From: Amaranthus tricolor
Lineage: Eukaryota; Streptophyta; Magnoliopsida; Caryophyllales; Amaranthaceae
Length of the DNA: 64,000 nt
Assembly: GCF_026212465.1 (NCBI RefSeq)
Contig: NC_080057.1
Location: 27,200,147 to 27,264,146, forward strand
Reading direction: 5' to 3'
Shown: positions 49,671 through 58,300 of the stretch, piece by piece
How the letters are laid out: every line of letters begins with the position of its first letter
Numbering within the stretch: position 1 is the first letter of the stretch
The notes under the pieces: model-generated
What the model saw: the letters and a program-made list of their open reading frames with translations, nothing else
Database searches by the model: none
What the model was told of the DNA's origin: nothing
Position numbers and translations under genes: made by a program

Positions 49671-49954
49671 GAGGGAGCTCACAGGTGGAGGTGTGCACAA
49701 CCTCAAGGTGGAGCTTGCCTCGTGGACTTGTGATGCAGGTGGAGCATTATGAGTGACTTGTGATGCTAGTTGAGCGTTATGAGTGTTTATACTTGGAAAC
49801 GAGTATGTGATGGGTCTTGGTTGGAGACTTATCAGGATGGGTCTTAGTTGGAGACTTGTCGGGATGTATGGCTTATGTTTGAGCTTGGCATCGGTTTTGA
49901 ATTGAGAATGGTTTTGTTTCACTACGGTTTGATGAGGCAGTTGTTGACTACGGG

Positions 49955-49973
49955 TTCTCGTCAAGGTGGAGAT
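49955..49973 (+). other. Polypurine tract before the 3' LTR
   Basis: TCGTCAAGGTGGAGAT immediately precedes the TGTTGG start of the 3' LTR. AAGGTGGAGAT is the common plant copia plus-strand primer. Confidence 0.75.
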
Positions 49974-50585
49974 TGTTGGTATTTTGTGACTCAAATCGAG
50001 TCTAAGATCGGGTTTTAAGATGAAATCAAAAGATGGGTCAAAGAGCACGGGGTGCGGAGTAGCTACTGAATTGGAAAACATCCAGGTCGCGGACCGTACG
50101 TTTAGTCGCGTTTCGCAAGTTTCTGAAGGAAAAGCCACTGTTTTGGAAAATAGGTAGGTCCGGGTCGCGACCTAGTACGCGAGCCACGACTTGTGCAGTT
50201 TTTTGCGGGTTTTTAGTTTTTGCACGTTCTTTTGACGGTTACTTAGTTTTTGGGCCGGTTTATTTGTAATTGTTAACCTAATTTCTTTTTATCAAGTAGC
50301 ATACTATATAAACCCCTCTTGTAATTAGAATTACGGATGATGCATGAAACACAAAGTGAGGAAAACTAAGAGAGAAAAAGCTTGGAGAGCCATTGTTGTG
50401 GCTTCTCATTCTTCTTGTAATCTCTTGGTTTATAGTGAAAAGTTTATTCTCGGTGCCGGTGGATGTAGCTATCACATTGATAGTGAACCATGTTAATTTC
50501 TCGGTGTGATTTTCTTTATTATTTGTTTGAATCTTTATTGCTTTCCATTATTGTTTTTTATCTTTGCTTCCGCTGTCGCACAACA
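49974..50585 (+). repeat. 3' LTR of the copia element
   Basis: 612 bp, TGTTGGTATTTTGTGACTCA at the left and CGCACAACA at the right, with a TATATAAAC box at about 50305. It aligns end to end with the 5' LTR. The target duplication TGAAT follows at 50586-50590. Confidence 0.92.
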
Positions 50586-50673
50586 TGAATTCACACAACT
50601 AAGAAGTACGAAGGTGACAAACATTCATAATAGCTATATAGTAATGACAAAGTGACATTGACATCATAATTTC

Positions 50674-50987
50674 ACGGCCCGTTTGGTAGGTGGTAATAAA
50701 CGATGGTAATGGGAATGAAAAACTAGGGTAATTTTGTTGAAAATCTCTTGACTACCTTGATGACCATGCTTGTCCAACTTCAATCATCTCATTTTCTTCA
50801 TAAAATTCATTTCAATGCATTATCATTGGGAAAGTAGTATTAAATGGTAATGAAAATTTGTAAACAAAAAAACTTTTTTGTGATCAAAGTTTCATTACCA
50901 TGGGAATGATATCGAACTTTTGATGAAATTGTACACTATAAATCATTCTCACTACCACCATTTAGTATCACTAACCAAACAGGCCGT
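50674..50987. mobile_element. MITE-like element with GGCC(C/T)GTTTGG ends
   Basis: The left end ACGGCCCGTTTGGTAGGTGG and the right end CTAACCAAACAGGCCGT are imperfect inverted repeats of about 25-40 bp around a 314-bp AT-rich body with many ATTACC/GGTAAT words. There is no coding capacity. I found no clear target duplication, so the superfamily (hAT-like is possible) stays open. Confidence 0.65.
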
Positions 50988-51021
50988 CAGTGTTTTATGC
51001 ATTAGTTTCAAACTCATATTA

Positions 51022-51426
<405 letters not shown>

Positions 51427-51478
51427 AAAAACTCACCAACTGGTTACTATTGATTACTCTGTACATTAAAGATATATT

Positions 51479-52050
51479 ATTGTATGATAGTGGAAGCAAT
51501 AATCGAAAACAATAAAGTAAACAATAAAGATTCAATGCAAACAATAAAGAAAATCACAACGAGAAATTTACGTGGTTTACGCACGAGCACCGAAAATCAA
51601 ACTTTCACTATTAACTGCAAGATTACAAAATGAATATTAGAAAACCCTAATAACAGCTCACTTTTGCTTTCTCTCTATTTTAGTTTTTCACTCTGTGCTT
51701 AATTGCATGCCCTAACCCTAAGATCATGGGCCTTTTATATACTACAGCATAAAACTAAGAAACTAAGGCAACAATTACAAAGTAACTGTCAAGTAAACCC
51801 ACGAAAAACACATTAGAATGTTGCACGCACATACAGCAGAGACTTGGCGTTACTTGCCGCTGACTTGGCGTTACTTCTGATACAAACCCATACTTGTCAG
51901 TTGCATACGCTGACTCGGCGAAGAACACCTTCACAATGGAAGTCGAGTCGGTTTTCACTACTGAGATCGACTCATGTAATCGATCCCGATCTTTTGAGAT
52001 TAACTGGTGAAGGTAATGATACAAGGGAAACAATCTTTTCGTTATTAAAA
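51479..52050 (-). mobile_element. Ty1/copia LTR remnant (reverse orientation) upstream of the Rab relic
   Basis: Read on the minus strand the distal end is TTGCTTCCACTATCATACA, like the TTTCCACTGTCACACAACA end of the LTR at 44301. It also holds TAAACCACGTAAATTTCTCG and a TATATAAAAGG box. The opposite end is not defined and may lie anywhere between about 52030 and 52150. Confidence 0.6.
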
Positions 52051-52914
52051 GGATAAGACTATGTGCCCTATGCGCTCAACTAAGTGAAAGTCATTTAATG
52101 GCATTTGAGTTGTGTAGCAATAGCCAATAAACTTTATAGTCATAGGTAATGAACAACATGATGATAACATCCTCCTTTGACGGGATTATTTAGGATTTTT
52201 CGGTAGGGGAGGAGGATAAGAATAATCTTATAACAATTGTTTACCCAAAGGTATTTGTTTGTTAAGTAAACTTCTAAATAGTTACAACAGTCAACAACTC
52301 TTATCAGAAGGATATTATAATAGATTAGTCGAAATGGGTTCAAATTTCAAATACACATATAAACAAGGTTAATTAATAAGCACATAATAGTACCACACCC
52401 GCGAAAAATGCTTATCCATACATAGAAATATGTTGTCGCTGTTAGATGAGACTATTAATCATTGGATTTCTAGTCGGAATTTTGTCCTAATCACTTTTTT
52501 CTTCCTCTTATTTTTATTATAAGAACTTTTGTTTAATTTTGACTCTTAGACATCAGAAGTAGTATAAAAAAGCAAGTTTTCCATTGTAGCAAACATAGTC
52601 CGTATAATTAACATCAGCAAAACATTTTGTTGAGCTCCCCCGAGAAAACTTGGACCGCTCATCTTTCCCAATAAAGCTACCAATGGGAGCATTCCAATAC
52701 TTTTTGTCCCTTAACCAACTATGGGCTCGATTAAATTTAAAAAATTCCAAATAAAAACTTCCAAGAAATAAGAAGAGATTGTGCTTTCACGAAACAAGTT
52801 TTGTAAAGTGAAATAGAAGTATAACATAATCACAATTCACAAACAGTAGGGTAACAACAGCAATAATTTGCAAATTGTAATGATAGAAAGGGAAAACAAT
52901 CAATAATAAAGATC
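52051..52914. other. Intergenic region, 3' of the LEA_2 gene
   Basis: AT-rich. A minus-strand open frame near 52553-52750 has non-repetitive composition (KKYWNAPIGSFIGKDERSKF) but lacks an ATG and any family I recognise, so it is not called as a gene. Confidence 0.4.
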
Positions 52915-53493
52915 TCAAGATAAACGAGTATTGAATGTACAATCAGAACTGGAAATAGATTGAGAAGATACGGAGATGTTGAGATGGCATGAGGAGTATG
53001 AGACGAGATGAACCTTAACAAAAAGTAGAGTAACCTTGCCGGAAATGCGAATGTTGGTGGAGAGCGGGAGAGTGGTGGCGAGCAGATCAGAAATGAGAGA
53101 TTGTGAGTTCGAAAGTATTCGATCCGCCATGACAGTTAGTGTAAGCTTCATAGGAAGAGTCTGGTCGGCGGATATTTTGCCAGCGGGAATGGGAGCCTCT
53201 CCAACAATCTGACCTCTGTAATCCAAAAACGCAAAGGTGGAGGCGTACTTAAGGCCAACCTTGTTAGGGTTATTGACGGAGAGGGAGGCGTCAAGGGAGA
53301 CATTGAAGTGAATATTAACGTGGGATGCAAATGATAAGTCAAAGTCACGGAGTGTAATCTCATTAACTGTGATTATAGGCGGCCTTGCCTTAAACACCGT
53401 GGCCCCTAATATTGACAACAACACCACTATTGCTATCATCAGCGACAACACCACCAACCACCGTCGCCGCATACCGCTGCGCTTCTCATCCAT
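52915..53493 (-). CDS. LEA_2 / NHL-type (LEA hydroxyproline-rich glycoprotein family) membrane protein
   Basis: A single exon of 192 aa from the ATG at 53491-53493. A short basic cytoplasmic head (MDEKRSGMRRRW) precedes one membrane segment (LVVLSLMIAIVVLLSILGAT). The LEA_2 domain then follows, with the typical PPIITVNEITLRDFDLSF start, the SVNNPNKVGLKYASTFAFLD motif, and a C-terminus with the paired Cys in SSCHLNISVSSQ and SSSDCTF. Proteins of this plant family sit in the plasma membrane and are linked to stress and defence; the role of this copy is unknown. The frame stays open 35 codons upstream, but the internal Met is preferred because the membrane head then has the usual length and a TATA box lies 115 bp upstream. 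It is the last intact gene before the telomere, about 1.9 kb away. Confidence 0.9.
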   Translation of the reverse strand: MDEKRSGMRRRWLVVLSLMIAIVVLLSILGATVFKARPPIITVNEITLRDFDLSFASHVNIHFNVSLDASLSVNNPNKVGLKYASTFAFLDYRGQIVGEAPIPAGKISADQTLPMKLTLTVMADRILSNSQSLISDLLATTLPLSTNIRISGKVTLLFVKVHLVSYSSCHLNISVSSQSISSSDCTFNTRLS

Positions 53494-53607
53494 TTTTATA
53501 TTTGATTTGAAAGCAGTCGGAATTCTACCCCTGAAGGCTGAGGTGCCTTTCTGTTGCCTTCTCGCAACTCGCAACTCGCAAATCGCCCTTCTCCTCATAT
53601 AGACTCG

Positions 53608-53617
53608 CTATATATAG
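53608..53617 (-). promoter_or_regulatory. TATA box of the LEA_2 gene
   Basis: CTATATATAG lies on the minus strand 115-125 bp upstream of the chosen ATG, a suitable distance for a plant core promoter with a leader of about 85-90 nt. Confidence 0.5.
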
Positions 53618-53833
53618 AGTTATAGACCAGCGCGTAAACAAAGTGAAATAAACATAAAATCCCTTCTAATATAATGGGCCGACTACGATACATAAGCCCA
53701 ATAAAAGACATGGGCTCATGACTCAACAACTATTGAAAATTTGAAATACTTGAGAAAAAAAAAATTAATTAAATAAATCAACTTTTAAGAAAATCCCAAA
53801 AGTAAGCGTGAAAACCCCAAAGCTGTGCTTTGG

Positions 53834-53864
53834 AGCTGTTCGCAGTTACTAATTGCGAACAGCT
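53834..53864. repeat. Perfect 11-bp inverted repeat (hairpin) with 9-base loop
   Basis: AGCTGTTCGCA at 53834-53844 is exactly mirrored by TGCGAACAGCT at 53854-53864. It lies between the LEA_2 promoter and the MULE-like open frame. It could be part of a transposon end; no second copy was seen in the window. Confidence 0.7.
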
Positions 53865-54466
53865 AGTTTCTACAAAAACGCAGGTCAGTTTATTTTGTTT
53901 GCATTTTACCCATTTCGCAAAACCCTAACTTCATTCGACATTCTCCCTCTAAAACCATTGATTCATTCCATCAAATCTTGCATTCCTCTTTCAATTTGGC
54001 ACTTCAAAATTAGTGTGGGATACTCTAGCTTGCTCAAAGGTAAATTTTTTTGTGGTTTTTTTGTGTATATTTTGGTTTTTAGGGTTTTAATCAAATTTGT
54101 TTATTTTTTCAAATGTACGTTTCTAGTTGTTAAATCAAGACTAATCTTAATCATCCATAAGCATTGAAGGTAATTTTTAATTGTTTTTATAGCTTTATGT
54201 TGGATTTTGAAGTAATGTTGTTGTATTAGTTGAATATTATTAGAAATATTGATGTTGATGTTGGTATTAGAAATATTATTTGTGAACTTATGAATTGATT
54301 TATTATTTGGATTTTATGTGTATTATATATGTATGAACTTAGCTACATTATGGATTTGAATAATTTTTAGACCAAAAAAGATTATAATCAAATGAATATA
54401 ATGTACTTGTATGGGCATGAGTTGATGTTGATGTTGATGTTGATTTTCTTTGTATTAATGTAGAAA
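53865..54466. other. Leader-like region before the MULE-type fragment
   Basis: Contains a telo-box-like AAAACCCTAA at 53919-53928 in a CT-rich context, then AT-rich DNA with TTGATGTTGATGTTGATGTT repeats (54250 and 54421). It could be a transposon promoter and leader intron ending at an acceptor near 54464 (TGTAG|AAAATG). Confidence 0.4.
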
Positions 54467-55041
54467 ATGCCATCATTTCGCGTGACTATAGTATGTTTTT
54501 GGAATGGTTGTATTAGAGAAAATAATGGCAAAGTTCATTATGTTGGGGGAAGACGTAAGTTGTTTGTTTGCAATTCGAACATGGATTTGAACCACTTTAG
54601 AGGTTTTATATGTTCTAAGATTGGATTGGACCCTACTAGAAGTACCGTAAATATAAGCTTTAAATATGCCTGGAGTGGAGAATTTATATGATTAAGTTGC
54701 CAATTAAATAATATAATATTACATTAACTAAATATTAATTGCTGGCACAAGGTGCGGCAGACGTGATGCGGTACATCCACGAGGAGCCGGTGAGGGAAAT
54801 TGCGCATGGCATGCTCGTCGGCTCGCAGTTCCAGCACTTCATACCGGAAGTCGCTGCAGAGTCCTCAACGACTACCGCCCATACGTACGTCTCATCTCCT
54901 GCTTATGACTACCATTTGGAGGAGATGGATCATTCATACCCCGTCTCATCTCCACTGCCAGAGCGACACCCGAACGCCTCTTACAATCGTAGGAGGCGAA
55001 GGAGACCAACTCAGTTGGATAGGGTAGATGAGGGTTCGTGA
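54467..55041 (+). pseudogene. Internally deleted MULE-type transposase gene (N- and C-terminal ends only)
   Basis: An N-terminal frame (54467-54691) gives MPSFRVTIVCFWNGCIREN, YVGGRRKLFVC and FRGFICSKIGLDPTRSTVNI, similar to the N-terminal domain of plant Mutator-like transposases. After about 50 bp a second frame (54739-55041) gives AQGAADVMRYIHEEPVREIA, FQHFIPEVA and the Arg-rich tail RRRRRPTQLDRVDEGS. The whole catalytic middle is missing, and the acceptor that precedes GCACAAGG in the related copy at 39.8 kb is absent here. The assignment to MULE is from family resemblance; the two ends clearly belong with the 39.6-kb fragment. Confidence 0.65.
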
Positions 55042-55081
55042 GCGTTAACGTTTAACTTTTGTGTATTTGGATCGACTACGT

Positions 55082-55085
55082 ACAT

Positions 55086-55180
<95 letters not shown>
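55082..55180. repeat. (TA)n tract between MULE fragment and telomere
   Basis: A nearly pure TA dinucleotide run of about 95 bases, 40 bp after the MULE tail stop. Confidence 0.9.
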
Positions 55181-55347
55181 ACTCCCTCCGTTCTTTTTTG
55201 ATCTTCTACTTTGGGTTTTCCACACATATTAAGGAAGATAGAATCTTTGGGTTGTAGTGAGTATTATTTTAATTAAATAGTAGTGTGAAATAATAATTAT
55301 ATAAGAAGTATGAGGTTGCAGTGGGTATTATTTTAATTAAATAGTAG
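55180..55347. mobile_element. Stowaway-like MITE, truncated by the telomere, with 64-bp internal duplication
   Basis: TA|CTCCCTCCGTTC at 55180 is the consensus Stowaway end with its TA target dinucleotide. No matching right end follows. Instead a 34-bp phrase containing GTATTATTTTAATTAAATAG occurs twice (55250-55283 and 55314-55347, period 64), and the second copy runs directly into telomere repeats. Confidence 0.65.
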
Positions 55348-58300
55348 GGTTTAGGGTTTAGGGTTTAGGGTTTAGGGTTTAGGGTTTAGGGTTTAGGGTA
55401 GGGTTTAGGGTTTAGGGTTTAGGGTTTAGGGTTTAGGGTTTAGGGTTTAGGGTTTAGGGTTTAGGGTTTAGGGTTTAGGGTTTAGGGTTTAGGGTTTAGG
55501 GTTTAGGGTTTAGGGTTTAGGGTTTAGGGTTTAGGGTTTAGGGTTTAGGGTTTAGGGTTTAGGGTTTAGGGTTTAGGGTTTAGGGTTTAGGGTTTAGGGT
55601 TTAGGGTTTAGGGTTTAGGGTTTAGGGTTTAGGGTTTAGGGTTTAGGGTTTAGGGTTTAGGGTTTAGGGTTTAGGGTTTAGGGTTTAGGGTTTAGGGTTT
55701 AGGGTTTAGGGTTTAGGGTTTAGGGTTTAGGGTTTAGGGTTTAGGGTTTAGGGTTTAGGGTTTAGGGTTTAGGGTTTAGGGTTTAGGGTTTAGGGTTTAG
55801 GGTTTAGGGTTTAGGGTTTAGGGTTTAGGGTTTAGGGTTTAGGGTTTAGGGTTTAGGGTTTAGGGTTTAGGGTTTAGGGTTTAGGGTTTAGGGTTTAGGG
55901 TTTAGGGTTTAGGGTTTAGGGTTTAGGGTTTAGGGTTTAGGGTTTAGGGTTTAGGGTTTAGGGTTTAGGGTTTAGGGTTTAGGGTTTAGGGTTTAGGGTT
56001 TAGGGTTTAGGGTTTAGGGTTTAGGGTTTAGGGTTTAGGGTTTAGGGTTTAGGGTTTAGGGTTTAGGGTTTAGGGTTTAGGGTTTAGGGTTTAGGGTTTA
56101 GGGTTTAGGGTTTAGGGTTTAGGGTTTAGGGTTTAGGGTTTAGGGTTTAGGGTTTAGGGTTTAGGGTTTAGGGTTTAGGGTTTAGGGTTTAGGGTTTAGG
56201 GTTTAGGGTTTAGGGTTTAGGGTTTAGGGTTTAGGGTTTAGGGTTTAGGGTTTAGGGTTTAGGGTTTAGGGTTTAGGGTTTAGGGTTTAGGGTTTAGGGT
56301 TTAGGGTTTAGGGTTTAGGGTTTAGGGTTTAGGGTTTAGGGTTTAGGGTTTAGGGTTTAGGGTTTAGGGTTTAGGGTTTAGGGTTTAGGGTTTAGGGTTT
56401 AGGGTTTAGGGTTTAGGGTTTAGGGTTTAGGGTTTAGGGTTTAGGGTTTAGGGTTTAGGGTTTAGGGTTTAGGGTTTAGGGTTTAGGGTTTAGGGTTTAG
56501 GGTTTAGGGTTTAGGGTTTAGGGTTTAGGGTTTAGGGTTTAGGGTTTAGGGTTTAGGGTTTAGGGTTTAGGGTTTAGGGTTTAGGGTTTAGGGTTTAGGG
56601 TTTAGGGTTTAGGGTTTAGGGTTTAGGGTTTAGGGTTTAGGGTTTAGGGTTTAGGGTTTAGGGTTTAGGGTTTAGGGTTTAGGGTTTAGGGTTTAGGGTT
56701 TAGGGTTTAGGGTTTAGGGTTTAGGGTTTAGGGTTTAGGGTTTAGGGTTTAGGGTTTAGGGTTTAGGGTTTAGGGTTTAGGGTTTAGGGTTTAGGGTTTA
56801 GGGTTTAGGGTTTAGGGTTTAGGGTTTAGGGTTTAGGGTTTAGGGTTTAGGGTTTAGGGTTTAGGGTTTAGGGTTTAGGGTTTAGGGTTTAGGGTTTAGG
56901 GTTTAGGGTTTAGGGTTTAGGGTTTAGGGTTTAGGGTTTAGGGTTTAGGGTTTAGGGTTTAGGGTTTAGGGTTTAGGGTTTAGGGTTTAGGGTTTAGGGT
57001 TTAGGGTTTAGGGTTTAGGGTTTAGGGTTTAGGGTTTAGGGTTTAGGGTTTAGGGTTTAGGGTTTAGGGTTTAGGGTTTAGGGTTTAGGGTTTAGGGTTT
57101 AGGGTTTAGGGTTTAGGGTTTAGGGTTTAGGGTTTAGGGTTTAGGGTTTAGGGTTTAGGGTTTAGGGTTTAGGGTTTAGGGTTTAGGGTTTAGGGTTTAG
57201 GGTTTAGGGTTTAGGGTTTAGGGTTTAGGGTTTAGGGTTTAGGGTTTAGGGTTTAGGGTTTAGGGTTTAGGGTTTAGGGTTTAGGGTTTAGGGTTTAGGG
57301 TTTAGGGTTTAGGGTTTAGGGTTTAGGGTTTAGGGTTTAGGGTTTAGGGTTTAGGGTTTAGGGTTTAGGGTTTAGGGTTTAGGGTTTAGGGTTTAGGGTT
57401 TAGGGTTTAGGGTTTAGGGTTTAGGGTTTAGGGTTTAGGGTTTAGGGTTTAGGGTTTAGGGTTTAGGGTTTAGGGTTTAGGGTTTAGGGTTTAGGGTTTA
57501 GGGTTTAGGGTTTAGGGTTTAGGGTTTAGGGTTTAGGGTTTAGGGTTTAGGGTTTAGGGTTTAGGGTTTAGGGTTTAGGGTTTAGGGTTTAGGGTTTAGG
57601 GTTTAGGGTTTAGGGTTTAGGGTTTAGGGTTTAGGGTTTAGGGTTTAGGGTTTAGGGTTTAGGGTTTAGGGTTTAGGGTTTAGGGTTTAGGGTTTAGGGT
57701 TTAGGGTTTAGGGTTTAGGGTTTAGGGTTTAGGGTTTAGGGTTTAGGGTTTAGGGTTTAGGGTTTAGGGTTTAGGGTTTAGGGTTTAGGGTTTAGGGTTT
57801 AGGGTTTAGGGTTTAGGGTTTAGGGTTTAGGGTTTAGGGTTTAGGGTTTAGGGTTTAGGGTTTAGGGTTTAGGGTTTAGGGTTTAGGGTTTAGGGTTTAG
57901 GGTTTAGGGTTTAGGGTTTAGGGTTTAGGGTTTAGGGTTTAGGGTTTAGGGTTTAGGGTTTAGGGTTTAGGGTTTAGGGTTTAGGGTTTAGGGTTTAGGG
58001 TTTAGGGTTTAGGGTTTAGGGTTTAGGGTTTAGGGTTTAGGGTTTAGGGTTTAGGGTTTAGGGTTTAGGGTTTAGGGTTTAGGGTTTAGGGTTTAGGGTT
58101 TAGGGTTTAGGGTTTAGGGTTTAGGGTTTAGGGTTTAGGGTTTAGGGTTTAGGGTTTAGGGTTTAGGGTTTAGGGTTTAGGGTTTAGGGTTTAGGGTTTA
58201 GGGTTTAGGGTTTAGGGTTTAGGGTTTAGGGTTTAGGGTTTAGGGTTTAGGGTTTAGGGTTTAGGGTTTAGGGTTTAGGGTTTAGGGTTTAGGGTTTAGG

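Larger units (their letters stand above)
44301..50585 (+). mobile_element. Ty1/copia LTR retrotransposon, decayed, with nested insertion
   Basis: Two related LTRs (44301-44914 and 49974-50585) with TGTTGG...CAACA ends bracket an internal region, and the 5-bp target duplication TGAAT is present on both sides (44296-44300 and 50586-50590). A primer-binding site resembling initiator-Met tRNA follows the left LTR and a purine-rich tract precedes the right one. Internal remnants come in copia order: gag, zinc knuckle, protease, integrase piece, RNase H-side piece. The reverse transcriptase core is not recognisable. Gag is interrupted by a nested LTR (45136-47112). Excluding the nest, the element is about 4.3 kb, which is short for an autonomous copia. 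Confidence 0.92.

Noticed and set aside
52553..52750. Minus-strand open frame with non-repetitive composition
   Set aside because: Starts at TTG, not ATG, has no recognisable family and no exon structure around it. It may be a gene remnant but cannot be supported.
55045..55227. Ile-Tyr repeat open frame
   Set aside because: Translation of the (TA)n tract.
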